This document shows positions 52,406 to 64,000 of a stretch of DNA of 64,000 nucleotides, one piece after another. The stretch comes from Hyparrhenia diplandra (taxonomy: Eukaryota; Streptophyta; Magnoliopsida; Poales; Poaceae), in contig JADLZK010005796.1 in NCBI GenBank assembly GCA_015847255.1, positions 211,692 through 275,691 of the forward strand. Direction: 5' to 3'. Under the pieces are notes generated by a model. The model searched no databases, was not told the DNA's origin, and saw only the letters and a program-made list of their open reading frames with translations. The first letter of the stretch is position 1. Each line of letters opens with the position of its first letter. Position numbers and translations under genes: made by a program.

Positions 52406-54060
52406 TGTTGACACTTGTTATCATATAAATTTATTAATCAAATAAACATGAGAAAGGGGTATAAATCATAATAACAACCTAGAATAGGGTGTCACTAACA
52501 TATTTCCACCAGTTTTGGTAAAGTTGTGAATTCACGGGGACTAAACAGGAAAACAATAGAATTCGCGAGCCAACGTAATGCAATCCAACTCCGAGAAAGA
52601 CTCTAGAAGGCTCCGGACTAATCCCCGACGTAATCAAGACTTAACACCCAAGAAATAGGAGTCCGAAGGTTCGAGAAGGCACCGGGCCGCGGGACCCACG
52701 AGTGGGCCCGGCCACAGGCGGCCCGGCCATATTTGGGCCGGCCTCCCCCGCGCCACCACGTCCGCGTGTCCGAGAAGCTTCTCCAACCGCCTCTAAGACG
52801 CAATCTAATCCACTCGTTTAATGTCGGTTTGATCGAGGGCGACGGTGGAGTACGAAGTTGTGATCTAGTCCAACACACGGCACCTCCTCCCGACTATATA
52901 AGGGAGACCCTAGACCCCCTTTTCAGATCATCAAGTTCTCAAGTCATCAACAGCACTTCAAGATCCAAGTCATCAATCCCACGCTCTAGAAACACCGCCT
53001 TAGGAAGAGTAGCAATCAAGATTAGATCTAGTAGGAAGGGAGAAATCCGCCTCGACCGTCGGAGGCCGCTCAAGATCGGGCCTCGTTCTTGTAAGTTCTT
53101 CATTGTAAGTAGTCTTCAAGTTCCAGACACGTTCTTAATATGAATATCTTGATCATGTTTATATTCGAGATTATTTGTTCTAGTGTTTACTTTGATTACA
53201 CGTTTAGCATAGTTGAATTATTTGTTATGTTTATGCATGGATTCGTATAGCGCTCATCTATTGATATCATGGGTGAGTGGTAGAGAGGATGTAATCATGG
53301 TGATTAGATCTTATTTGCCTGCGTTTGCTCCCTATATGCCGGGTCGTGTGGTAGATCGTGGTGGTAGCAAAGATCATTGAGTCCTTTGCAATCCATCCCC
53401 GTATGTAGGCCTAGCGGATGATATTATTCGAGTTGTTCTAAGTTTAGGCCTTAGTCTTCACGGATTCTGTCCTCATGTGTGGATTTAATTAGTTCTTCTT
53501 CGATGATTGTTAGATGTATTGCACTAATCAAGTAGATCCTAACTTATAGTTTAGAGTTACATATTGGAGTTTCTAATGCTAGCTAGCCTATGAATTGTTA
53601 TCGTCCAATGTTTGACACTTTCTATTTGCACACACGGATATGACTTGGTTGAATCTATTTATCAGAACTTTTTATTATCATTGTGAACTTTGATCCCTGT
53701 TTATGTAATTGGTATATTTAATACTCAAGCTTCGCATACGAGAGATGATTGAGATGATTGAGAATCACATGCATAGTTATTCCATGATAGTAGACTTCTT
53801 TCCTGTGGTAGAATATAAATTCAACACCTGGTTCTTACTCCCTGGTTAAAATGCTACAATGGTATATTCATATCTCATGCGCTTGCGGATACCCGAGTTA
53901 TAATTGTTTATTTACTTATTGAGAAGTTTATCAAGGCATAGTACGAATATTTTATTCTTTTGCATACTAGTAGTTTAACTATAGGGATGACAACCTTTTC
54001 GGATATGCTATGAAGCGCAATGAATTATTTTCTTTTAGTTTTATCTGAAGCAACATCGAT
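52406..54060 (+). mobile_element. LTR (5' type) of a Ty3/gypsy element inserted in CACTA 2
   Basis: A TATA box (GACTATATAAGGG at 52892-52904) is followed by GAGACCCTAGACCC and a long AT-rich R-U5-like region. After about 54065 the sequence TTTTTGACGCCATTGCTAG resembles the primer site TTTTTGGCGCCGTTGCCGG common to grass gypsy elements. No internal coding region follows, so this is a solo or truncated LTR. The boundaries are approximate. It separates two parts of the transposase gene and probably lies in an intron. Confidence 0.55.
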
Positions 54061-54115
54061 ATATGTTTTTGACGCCATTGCTAGTGATAGGTTTTATATC
54101 TGTTTCTAGTTAGTG

Positions 54116-55868
54116 ACGTTAGAAATACCAACAAAGACGCAGCGCAAGAAATGGAACGTACCTTGCGTTTGAACCAAGAAATGAAATCGGGTTTTCCATT
54201 GCCCGCACCCCGTTTAAGAAGGGTGTTCAATTGCTGCGGGGTAGCGCCCTTGATCGATTCGAATTCATGAGTAAATTCCTGTACCGACAAGAAATAAGGG
54301 TGTTGGATGCGAGCGGTGACTAGTTGAGAACAAGTTTGTTAAAAATAGTGACTTACCCCATGTACGGCTCCATTTACGTGAGGTTGGTCATTTTATATAC
54401 TGACATGATAGTGCGCCACTCTACACGACTCAAGGTCTTCTGGGTCTTGCCACTTGCACTTCCTAGTTGCCCTCGGAAAAGGTCTTTCGTAAAGTTCTTG
54501 GTGTCTCGTCTGAATGCAAGGTCAAGATCAAGGAATTGCCGATGTTTGTCAAAACAGGTGAACTTGCCACCCTTCTTCAACCAAATAAACCTCAAACCTG
54601 TCTTGCATACTGGGCATGGGAACTTGCTGTGAACACACTAGCCGCAGAATATTCCATACACCACGAAGTCATGCATGGAGTACTGGTACCAAACATACAT
54701 CTTGAAGCTTCTCTTTGTAGCTCGGTCATATGTCCATACCCCCTCGTGCCAACCATTGATCAATTCATCAATCACAGGCTCTATGACCCATACTATTCCC
54801 CGAGTGTTCAGGAATTATCAACGACAAGAATATGTTCTGCCGTTGAAAGATGATGCCGGGGGGGTGGGGGAGATTGAGCGGGATAACAAACACGGGCCAA
54901 CAAGTGTATGGGGCAGCACGTACATTACGGGCCTCTAGAGCTTTCTCACAATGAATGTCATCAAAATGTTGCCATGATTCACCATCGGAAGGATGTACCA
55001 TCTTATTTGGATTGTATCGACGTCCATTTTTGTGCCATGTCATCTGTTTCACAGACTCCTCAGTCATGTATAGCCGTTGGATCCTCGGTATGAATGGTAG
55101 GTACCGTAGGATTTTTACGAGGATGAGCAGCTGCCTCTTGTGGCCATCACTAGAGTCTACCTCTAGGTACCTAGAGGATTTGCACTTTGGACAGTGCATA
55201 GCATCCACGTGTTCTTTCCTAAATAAGATGCAGCCCTTCAGACAAGCATGTATCTACTCATATGGTTCTTTGGCAGAAGGTGACCTTTCGGAAGCAAAGT
55301 GCCAAAAACTGTCAGCATATTCTTGAAGGAAGCTTGACTCAGGTGGCACTCGGACTTCAAGGCCATAAGGCGTCCAATGGCATCTAGTTGAGAGACCTTT
55401 GTATGGCCGTGAAGGGGTTTCTGTGCCGCAGAGAACATGTCGTAATATGCCTTTGCGGTTGCCTCTGCCTCGTCACCCTCATGCATATGTCCTTCACCGA
55501 AGTTTGCTTCATCATAGTCATCTATCAAGTTTCCTACCCCGCCATCTGCATCAAGATCCTCGATGCGTTACCTCACGGCCTCGTCTCTCCTACGTTCTTC
55601 ACCATGGTGGGTCCACCAAGTATAGTCTGCCATAAATCCATACTTGCCAAGATGTTTACCCATTTCCAACTTTGCTTGTTTACGCCTGTTCTCACACTCG
55701 CTGTAGGGACACCAAACTTTATCCGCTTCATTACTCCCCCGAAATGCTGCTTCCAAGAAAGCATTGGTCTTCATCACCCATTCATTGGTCCAGTCTCCAT
55801 AACCCTTCCAGCAAGTGTACATCCACCCATGGTCAACCATCCTTTACCATATACTCCATGTGAGTAAT
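54116..55868 (-). pseudogene. CACTA 2 TNP2-type transposase, N-terminal and central parts
   Basis: The TNP2 family is the catalytic CACTA transposase. At 55840-55568 the N-terminal transposase-associated domain reads WMYTCWKGYGDWTNEWV and CPYSECENRRK, then W-T-HHGE. At 55528-55238 there is an acidic segment and YDMFSAAQKPLHGHTKVSQL. At 55208-54768 the sequence CPKCKSSRYL then WHKNGRRYNPNKMVHPSDGE follows. At 54690-54374 there is SFKMYVWYQYSMHDFVVYG, then FPCPVCKTGLRFIWLKKGGK and CFDKHRQFLDLDLAFRR of TNP2. The part at 54290-54116 includes TPQQLNTLLKRGAGNGKPDF and WFKRKV. Frame changes between blocks and the inserted LTR make it non-functional as written. Confidence 0.8.
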
Positions 55869-55943
55869 ATAAGACTCCATTGCATCTACACGAGGATCCT
55901 ACTATCTAATAGGTGAAGATAGGTCCTAATCCCACCCGAGGAT

Positions 55944-56126
55944 GCATAGATGGGGTTAGTTTCCATGCTCTACTCATATCCGAGACAGAATTTTGGCAAC
56001 ACCTCCCCGCTGTTCTCCAAATACACGTCCCAATAGGGAGATTGTGTATCCGGAGAATAACAGGGAGGTATTGTCGAAATTCTTTCTCTGATATGAGTAG
56101 AGCGTGGAAACTAACCCCATCTATCC
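55944..56126. repeat. 83-bp inverted repeat with a 17-base centre
   Basis: Arms 55944-56026 and 56044-56126 are about 85-90 percent inverse-identical by eye, e.g. GATGGGGTTAGTTTCCATGC against GCGTGGAAACTAACCCCATC. Both strands can be read as DGVSFHALLIS because of the symmetry. Confidence 0.8.
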
Positions 56127-56622
56127 TTAGGCTGTCAAAAAGTGGACAATTCGAAAGAGATACGGTTTTTAGATATGCAAAGATGCGCATACTTCCAACC
56201 GTATCACTTTCGTATGGGAGACGCCCTAAGCGGGTTACGTGATCTATGACCATCATACATAAAGAGGGGTTATACCTAGCGGTGCGTGCGGAACCCAGCA
56301 ATGGCGGTGGAGTCGGGTACTCGGCTCGGCAGCGACGGGCTGTTCCACTGAAAAAACATATGGGCTCAATTCAAAATTTCGTGAGAACCTCCCTACGAGT
56401 GAGGTTTTCAATACTGCAAGAAAATAGCGACCACGATGGCCGACCGGCACAAATGCATACGCATCGAATTCAACATGTCATTGCCGATTCACATTCATAT
56501 ACTGCCACCACCACCACTACACCACCTCCACCACCACTACGGCACGAAGGCTCACCTTGCTCGGGCGGGTGGCGGGGAAGACGGCGATGGCGGGCGGGAC
56601 AAGCGCCGCCGAACGACGGCCG
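56127..56622. other. CACTA 2 interior beyond the transposase
   Basis: Contains a TTTCGTGAGAACCTCCCT...GTGAGGTTTTC block like that at 49235-49275, and a (CCA)n-rich stretch at 56510-56540. No firm coding call. Confidence 0.4.
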
Positions 56623-57825
56623 TTGATGGTGGATAACGTCAATATTTTACCGTAAATAAAGTATGAAATATGATCTCACTAGACCAAGAACAATAATAAA
56701 AATATTATATACTAATGATTTCTACGAGTTGTGTGAAGTTTTGGTCTCTGTAGAAATTTACAGAGGAAATGACAAGGAATTTCAATAAATAAATAAATAT
56801 TTTTGAATTACGACTCTCGAGATAGAAAAGAAGGATCTAGAAGACACCAGAGGACACCACACCGAGGCTAGGCCCACAAGTCGGAGAGAGGGATGGGCGA
56901 TCGGTAGTGGGCCCATGGCTGATCGGCCACCGACGTCGGTGAAACATCATCAAACTTCCGGAATCTTCTTCTAACCGACTTTGAGATCAAATCTAGGCCG
57001 TCCATCAAGGTCGGTTTGATCCGACGGTCATGATTCATCTAGAAGTCTATATATGCAAGGGCGAGAGAGACCCCCGAAACCCTAATTCATTATTACATTT
57101 TTGGATCATGAGGTGTCCCTTGTATGGATCTACCTCATAGCTAGTTATCAATAAAAAGATTAGTCCTCATTAGGATTTAATCTAGTTATTAGAAAATAGG
57201 GAGAGAGGAGAGGTGAAAGATCATAAGGAGAAGCTAGATTTGTTGCATTCTCCTCGAGCTTTGTACTTCTACGAATCTACTTCATTGAATTTAGGTTCTT
57301 TATTTAATATTCTAAGTTCTCTATTTACTTTATTTCAGTATTTACTTTTATGTTTATGTATTAGTTTCTTGCTTGTATTAAGTGCTCTAGTGTTTGCAAT
57401 GCTAGAGTAGTAATTATTAGATTAGGCGTGGTGCTTAGTCTAGTGGTTACACGGAATTACACTCAATCCACGGATAGTTGTGGTAGCCCTGTGTGGTGAT
57501 GACACGGCACGGCGGCGTATTCCACCACGTTCGGGTTGGTGTTTGTAGGACTATAGTTGGAGCTTCCTAGCCCCTTTCTCACCCCTTTACGTGGCTAGTG
57601 TTCTAATATCCCAAAATAAGTAAACCTTGGAGTATCTTTAATTCTTAGATCAATTAGAGAAATCTTAGAACCCTATTCTCTCTCTCCACAAAAAACATAT
57701 AGTTATCCTTGGGACGACCTTGACCCTTGATTAGTACACTTCGTGTTCCCCATGGAAATCGATACCTTAGAATACTCCTAGGTGAAGGCTACATCGGTAT
57801 TCGTGCGCTGCGGATTTTTTGTTTG
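56623..57825 (+). repeat. 5' LTR of an Athila-like Ty3/gypsy element
   Basis: Starts near TGATGGTGGATAACGTC. It holds a TATA-like CTATATATGC at 57046 followed by CCGAAACCCTAATTC, and ends before a primer-site-like sequence. The start is approximate. A small plus-strand ORF (57213-57410) inside it is chance. Confidence 0.6.
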
Positions 57826-57845
57826 CATTAATAAATACCAACTAG

Positions 57846-57880
57846 CTTTTCTGGCGCGCGTTCTTGGGAGAACGGTAGCC
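57846..57880 (+). other. primer-binding-site-like sequence of the Athila-like element
   Basis: TTTTCTGGCGCGCGTTCTTG resembles the TTTTGGCGCCGTTGCCGG type of primer site used by grass Athila elements, with changes. It lies between the LTR end and gag. Confidence 0.5.
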
Positions 57881-57962
57881 GTGCTAGTCGCGAACCAAGT
57901 TTGCCCGTTTGTCTTTTAATCCTTTTACCACCTTTTTTCATACCACCATCATCATTACCATC

Positions 57963-58750
57963 ATGGATTCCACTCCTATTTTCAAACTTTCTGCTGCAAA
58001 GGGGCGGTGCTAGAGCCACCAAAATCATCATATCCTATTCTTACGGATGGCTATGAGATTCGATCCCCGCTTAATAGCAATGGCTCGGGAGCAACCTTTC
58101 TCTGCGGAGAAGTAGGCGAAGATCCATACACCCACCTTCGAGAATTTGAGCAATTGTGTTCATGCTTGAAAATTTTTGGCATGACACATGAGACTGTACA
58201 ATGGAAATTGTTTTACGTTCTCCCTTTTTGGAGAGGGCGAAACAATGGTATGCTCATAATGTTAGAAGTGTAAACGGAAATTGGGATGAACTTCAAGAAA
58301 ATTTTTGTCTTGCTTTCTTCCCTATTTCTCAAATTATCACTCTTCGTCTTGAAATTCTTACTTTTAAACAAAAGAGAAGGAAACCATAGGGGCAGCTTGG
58401 GCAAGATTTTCAAGTTTATTTACATCCGCCCAGACCGTCTATGCCCCGACCATGTCCTTTTACAACACCGCCATTATGGCCTTAGCAAAAGAAGCTGCCC
58501 TTGTCCTTGATACTTCTTACGGAGGGTCGTTCTTTCATAAAAATGTTAGTGAGGAAAAGCAATCCTTAACAAAATTCTTGAAAACACCCGATACAATTGG
58601 CGTTTATGATGAATTCGAAGAAGTCAAGCCAAGCCCTGAACCAATAGAGGAGGAACATACAACCGAATTAGAAGTTCCAATTGACTCTTCTATAAATTTG
58701 GTTGTTGAAACACCTCCCGATAAGGGAAGCATAAAACCAACTAGAGGATG
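57963..58750 (+). pseudogene. Athila-like gag, frame-broken
   Basis: The ATG at 57963 (MDSTPIFKLSAAKG) is a likely start. The gag core is read in pieces: GATFLCGEVGEDPYTHLREF (58109 on), then in other frames QWYAHNVRSVNGNWDELQEN (about 58242). From 58452 comes TAIMALAKEAALVLDTSYGG and an acidic linker with FEEVKPSPEPIEEEH. The core fits retrotransposon gag of the Athila/Tat group. At least three frame changes. Confidence 0.7.
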
Positions 58751-59367
58751 ATGAAACATCTCCTTTAGAGCTTCCCTTTGAATTGAGGAAGATATCTTTG
58801 AAGATTATGGAAACACCTCGAATTTTCCTATCCAAGCGAGACCCTAGTAAAGACCACTCTACCCGATCCACGGGAAGAATCTATTGCCATAGAACACATC
58901 AAAAAGCCTTTCGGCTATCATGAGTTATGAATGGCTCTTTCAACAAGCGAGTTATCAACCAAGGTAGCTCGAATCACCTCCCCTTCAACCATTCTTCTAT
59001 GCCAAATTAGAGGGTCTACTAGAAAAGTCCACTACAACCCTTCGTCGAGATAAACATTATTTCAAAGGAGTTAGGCGATACTCTTTATCCCGACACATCC
59101 TTAACTCCATCTCAAAAACTTCTACAAGGCCCATCGGGATTTATTCTTGAAACCAATGGAGTTTTAAGGACTGTCATTTCTGTTAGAATCAACAACTCGG
59201 GATATGTCTAGATTTTCATATTTATGACATCTCTCGGAGATTCCTCTCTTGATTGGGCGGACCAATCATGAGACTTCTACAGGAAGAACCATTACGAGGT
59301 CACTTAGACTTCAAGGTTGGGGATTCCACTATGATCATTCCTCTTACTCGATCTGTTAACCGCGATA
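58751..59367. other. Athila-like protease region, degenerate
   Basis: This is where the protease should lie. Fragments such as SLGDSSLDWADQS (near 59232, across frames) and an acidic leader are seen, but no DTG or DSG motif can be confirmed. Confidence 0.4.
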
Positions 59368-62345
59368 GTGGAACCTAAACCTGAACAAGACCCTATTGAG
59401 GAGGTCTTAATGGCGTCTCTACAAGAGATGGCCCAACCATTCTTCGACGTTGAACACTTCATTCAAGAAGAAGAAGAAGAGTTGGCAGAGCCCATTGAGC
59501 TAGATAAAAATGAGAAACCTCCACCTCCTTCAATAGAACTAAAACCACTTCCTCTGGTTTAAAATATGTCTTTCTTCATAATAATCGAGAAACACCCGGT
59601 TATCATCGGTGACAAGCTTTCTGAAGATGAAACATAAAAACTTGTCGCTGTTCTTGAAAGACACAAATCATTTGTAGGTTACTCACTTTCGAAGACCTCA
59701 AGGGCATTAGTCCCGCTTTGTGCACTCATCGCATCCCTATCGATCCTAATTGCACACCTTCAAAGGGAGCCCTAGCGCCAAACTTAACAACGCTATGCGA
59801 GAAGTTGTTAAAAAAAAGAGGTCCTTAAGCTCCTACACCTTTGGGATTATTTATCCCGTGCCACGCAAATGAGTGGGTTAGCCCTGTTTAAGTTGTGTGC
59901 CAAAGAAGGGAGGAATGACGATCGTTAGGAATGAGAAGAATGAACTTATTCCTCAATCGAACCATCACAGGGTGGCGTATGTGCATTGATTACGAAAGCT
60001 CAACAAGGCTATAAAGAAAGATCACTTCCGTTACCTTTCATTGATGAAATGTTAGCATGGATTGCAAATCACTCTTTTCTTTTGTTTCCTTGATGGTTAT
60101 TCGGTTATCATCAAATCCCAATCCACCCTAATGACCAAAGTAAAACCACTTTTACATGCCCGTATGGAACTTTTGCATATCGGCGAATGTCGTTCGGACC
60201 GTGCAATGCTCCGGCTTCCTTCCAATGGTGCATGATGTCTATGTTCTACGATATGATCAAGAAAATTGTTGAAGTGTTCATCGATGATTTCACCGTCTAT
60301 GGCAAAACCTTCGATGATTGCTTGGAGAATTTAGATAAAGTTTTACAACGGTATGAAGAAAAGTACTTAGTCCTGGCTGGGAGAAATGCCATTTTATGGT
60401 TAGGGAAGGAATAGTACTAGGACACAAGGTGTGCGAACGTGGGATAGTAGTGGATAGAGCGAAGATTGAAGTTATCGAACAACTTCCACCTCCCACGGAT
60501 GTGAAAGGGATCCGCAGACTTCCTAGGACATGCGAGGGGTTCTACAGGCACTTTATAAAAGACTTTTCTCAAATCACTAGAGACCTGACTAGTCTCTTAG
60601 CTAAAGATGCACCATCTTTAGTGATGAGTGCCATGAATCCTTTCAAATCCTAAAAAGGGCACTCATTTTGGCTCAATTATTCAACCACCTGATTGGAATC
60701 ATCCTTTTTGAGATTATGTGTGATGCTAGCAACTTTGTAAGTTGGTACGTTCTAGGCCAAACCAAGGATAAGAAGCATTATGCCATATCCTATGCTAGCA
60801 AAACCTTTATGCGGACCACGGCTCAATTATGCTACCACTTTGAAAAAAGCTATTGGCTATTGTCTTGCTATAGACAAGTTTAGATCTTATCTAGTGGGGG
60901 CAAAGGTAATCATTTACACAGACCACTCATTGCTCTTAAGTACCCGCTCACTAAGAAAGATGCTAAGCCTAGGCTAATTCGATGGATTCTTCTCGCTCCA
61001 AGAGTTTGACATAGAAACTGAGATAAAAAGGGAGTAGAGAATTCGAAGAGCTGACCACTTGTCTAGGCTTCAGTACAAGGGAACACATGAGTTACCCATT
61101 AATGACTATTTAAGGGATGACACCTTGCTCAAAATAACACACTCTGATCCATGGTATGCAAACATCGTGAACTTTATAGTGATGAGGCTATGTCCCACCC
61201 AGGTGAAAACAAAAGAAAGTTAATCTATGAGAGCCGTTTTCACCTGTAGGATGAGCCCTATCTTTTCCGAGTTTGCACGATGGATTGTTGAGAAGATGTG
61301 TCCCTATGGTTGAGGCTACTCAAATTATGGAAAGATGTCATGCCTCGCCATATGGAGGACATTATGGAGCATTCGGACACATGCCAAGCTATGGCAAAGT
61401 GGCTTTTTGGCCAACGATGCATGCAGATACAAAGGAATTTGTCGGGAGATGCCACGGATGTCAAAAAACATGGAAATATCAATGCGAGATGCTATGCCTC
61501 TCACGAACAATCTCTAAGTTGAACTATTTGATGTTTGGGGGATTGATTATATGGGGCCACTTCCCAAGTCCGGGAATTATGAGTACATCTTGGTAGCTGT
61601 AGACTATGTATCTAAATGGGTAGAAGCATTACCATGTCAAACAAACGATTCAAAACATGCAAAGAAAATGTTCCATGAAATCATATTTCCTCATTTTGGA
61701 ACACCCCGGGATGGTCATAAGCGATTGAGGATCCCACTTCATCGATAAAATCTTCCAAAAGTACCTAGTAGATCATGGGATTCGTCATAACATTGCAACA
61801 CCATATCATCCTCAAAACTAGCGGTCAAGCGTAAAACATCTAACAAACAAATCAAGAATATTCTACAAAAGACGATTGGATGAAATGGGGAAGGCATGGA
61901 AGGACAAACTTCGAGATGCACTTTGGGCTTACCAAACTGCATTCAAGACACCCATAGGCATGTCACCCTATCAACTTGTATATGGGAAAACATGCCATTT
62001 GCCTGTTGAATTGGAATTCAAGGCTCATTGGGCAATAAAGAAATGGAACATGGATCTTAATCTAGTCGGCTTAGAAGCGTCAAATGCAACTATCCGAGCT
62101 AGAAGAGTGGAGGGAAAAGGCTTATCACAACTCTAAGATCTACAAAGAGAGACAAAAAGATGGCATGATAAGAGAATCATGCATAAGGAGTTCAAGCCTG
62201 GAGACAAAGTTCTACTGTTCAATTCAAGAGTTAAGCTCTTTGGACATGGTAAGGTGCGGAGTAAATGGGATGGACCATATAATGTCGTCGACAAATCAAC
62301 ACATGGAGCCATCACCATCCAAGACGAAATAGGTAGCACGTTTTA
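59368..62345 (+). pseudogene. Athila-like pol polyprotein (RT, RNase H, integrase), frame-broken
   Basis: RT starts after the acidic 59368-59562 ORF; pieces such as KLVAVLERHKSF and IPIDPNC lead to MSFGPCNAPASFQWCMMSMF and the catalytic VFIDDF (60187-60414, IDD in place of VDD). RNase H follows (60720-60980) with CDASNFVSWYVLGQTKDKKH and YTDHSLL. Integrase has the zinc motif (H-H with CHGCQK at 61450) and PYGGHYGAFG. It continues with MGPLPKSGNYEYILVAVDYV (61551) and DALWAYQTAFKTPIGMSPYQ with LVYGKTCHLPVELEFKAHWA (61876 on). The last segment is typical of the Athila integrase C-terminus. More than six frame changes. Confidence 0.8.
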
Positions 62346-63400
62346 AAGTAAATGGCCAATGCTTGAAAGTTTACCTTGAGCCTCAAATCAATATGGTAGA
62401 GGAACTAGATGTAATTGAGTTTTATATGATTCTTATTTTAGAGCATGTTAGATTTATTATATACATGGTTAGAATAATATATCTCTAATCTAATAGATTC
62501 AATCTTAACTAATCTTAAAAACTCTAGACAACTAATGCTTAGTACCTAACCTTTAATCAATTCTAACGAGCTTTGTTGTCTATTTGAGTTTCATAGGATT
62601 TAATAGATTTATGAGCCATGACAAAAGAAGGTGTTTGACCACTTGATAGAGCATTAACTCAACAAGAGTCATCATCAATGCTCCATCAAGGAAGGGACGA
62701 TATCACCTTCATCTGTCTACCTCATTTTAGCACCAAAGGATTTCGATGCACCTACACTTCAACCTAGCTTGGGGAGACCACCCTAGGTTAGCAAGATAAG
62801 TATTTCTTTCTTATTATAATTATTATTATTAGCTCATATTATCTCTATGGATCCATAGTTTGAACTACAATATATTCTTTGCAAATATGCCATATTACTT
62901 AAGAGTGCCACTCCTATGAGCTCCATAAGCCATATTTAGAAAAGAGTGAGTAAAAGAGATGAGGAAGGCTTAATATATTTGGCCTTGTTCCATAAATACT
63001 ACATATTCAGAGAAGGCGTAACACTATTAATGCCTAGTGAGGATCCATAAATACCATATTGAGAGATTGAGAGTGCCATTCAATTGCGAGCTTTTGAGGT
63101 TTTATTTAAAAGATTTATAAAAACTTTAGAATATTAGTTGATCTAAGACTTGAGACATAGTGCTTGACAGATTGATTTACGTCTTTCAATTACTCAAGAT
63201 CCAAATGAGGTAAAAAGCACTATAGTTTTGGTAATAAGGGGTGAGTTTGAAGTTAGAATAAGTTTATCGATCCCGGAGTGAGAGTTTCTTTGTGAAAAGC
63301 GTATGTGTACTCTATAAGAATGAAAGTATCATAGCAACTCTTGATCCAAGTTTTGTCTTTTAGTATATGAGCTTTTGCTAGGGGTCTAGCAAAGGGTAAG
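62346..63400. other. non-coding stretch between pol and 3' LTR
   Basis: AT-rich and without recognised ORF. Athila-type elements commonly have a long region here that may have held a third ORF. A purine-rich tract AGCTTAGGGGAGCAC at 63399-63413 could prime plus-strand synthesis. Confidence 0.5.
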
Positions 63401-63415
63401 CTTAGGGGAGCACGT

Positions 63416-64000
63416 TGATGGTCCTTATACATCAAATATAACCATCAACTTTTTGCATGAAATGATACAAAAAGGAATCACAAACACTAGATGTAGGGTT
63501 TTGATTCTAAACAAGTTCTGACGAGTTTGGTGTTTTCATTTGTCTTGCAGGTTTTTCATAGGTTTTCACTAAATAAAAGTATCTTATATGATGGATTAGA
63601 GTGCACCATTGCGAAGAGCTGCGTTGAAGACGATCGAAAGCGGACATATTACTTTGCCACATTTTGGAGTCGAGAATCAAAAGTTACGAACCCACGACCA
63701 TTAGTATGAATTCAAGGACCTAAGGTCAACAAGCGTTAGCTAGCCAAAAAGGCTGGACCCACGCCCTGCAGGGTGGGGCGTCGACCGCCTATGGGGCGCT
63801 GGCACCCAGTTTGGCCAAATGGGGCCCAGCAGGAACTTTCCTCCACCAGGCCTAAGGGATCCTCGAGAATCATATCTAACAGTTGATTTAAGTCGGGTTT
63901 TAGATCAGTTTGATCCAATGGCTTGGAATTCATCCCTCGGGACTATAAATGAGAGGCGAGACCTCTCCCCTAAAACCCTAAATTCATTATTCATTATTCT
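63416..64000 (+). repeat. 3' LTR-like sequence, running off the window
   Basis: Starts TGATGGTCCTTATAC after the purine tract. It has an LTR layout like the 5' LTR, with GTTTGATC, a TATA-like CTATAAATG at 63943 and ACCTCTCCCCTAAAACCC. The sequence similarity to 56623-57825 is limited to scattered blocks. Confidence 0.55.

Larger units (their letters stand above)
48356..56620 (-). mobile_element. CACTA (En/Spm) element 2, nearly complete, transcribed on the minus strand
   Basis: The terminus CACTACCGGACTCGAGGGC at 48356 begins with CACTA. It interrupts the third 1.4-kb unit exactly at GCCGC|CATGG, as the two uninterrupted copies show. Subterminal CACTCGGCAAAG repeats fill 48375-48745. Minus-strand genes for a TNP2-type transposase (right) and an ORF1 protein (left) follow. 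An LTR element (about 52.4-54.1 kb) is inserted in the transposase gene. The right end of the CACTA is not found; it is probably cut near 56620 by the Athila-like LTR. Confidence 0.85.

Noticed and set aside
55913..56242. 109-codon plus-strand ORF
   Set aside because: It mirrors the minus-strand frame because of the 83-bp inverted repeat.

Overview
The window is plant nuclear DNA, most likely from a grass (Poaceae). The evidence is dense nested LTR retrotransposons and CACTA transposons of grass type, a degraded two-exon CYP71-clan cytochrome P450 gene, resistance-gene (NBS-LRR and LRR receptor-like) fragments, long (TA)n tracts and intron-containing genes. There are no bacterial-style operons, rRNA or tRNA genes, or CRISPR arrays. 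I could not identify the species.

Layout. 1-13448 is the right part of a CACTA element (subterminal AACCG repeats, end ...GTAGTG at 13448). Its ORF1-like gene (about 1060-2722) and an Ulp1/C48-like protease domain (12119-12822) are separated by a nested Ty3/gypsy element (2723-12094). That element has gag and protease but no RT or integrase. Its 3' half carries three antisense, intron-containing paralogous genes, each with an 83-bp first exon. 13645-19705 is a large inverted duplication (arms about 1.4 and 1.7 kb) filled with CACTA ends, a foldback MITE and tandem repeats. 17.7-22.7 kb holds duplicated NBS-LRR and LRR-receptor fragments. 22.7-27.6 kb holds a minisatellite, a MITE and a 3.7-kb inverted-repeat element rich in TATGCA, all bounded by (TA)n tracts. 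28914-31111 is a poly(A)-tailed retroposon on the minus strand with 15-bp target duplications. 31503-33310 (minus) is the only clear host enzyme gene, a P450 with many frame breaks. 34503-35722 is a complete short CACTA element with a perfect ATG target duplication. 36.6-39.3 kb has a decayed multi-exon minus-strand gene of unknown function, tandem repeats and another CACTA end.

40093-45301 is a complete Ty1/copia element with TTGTT target duplications, inserted into a gypsy-like remnant. 45455-48355 is a 1.3-1.4-kb unit in two full copies plus a third copy broken by a second, nearly complete CACTA element (48356 to about 56.6 kb). That element has minus-strand genes for ORF1 and a TNP2-type transposase, and it is itself interrupted by an LTR insertion (about 52.4-54.1 kb). 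56.6-64.0 kb is an Athila-like Ty3/gypsy element running off the window.

The order of events is readable: gypsy into CACTA 1, copia into gypsy remnant, CACTA 2 into the third 1.4-kb unit, and an LTR element into CACTA 2. Coding frames are broken throughout by single-base changes, often in homopolymers or CG-rich runs, while motifs survive. This may be decay, assembly error or both. The most unusual item is the trio of antisense genes inside the gag-pro-only gypsy element.
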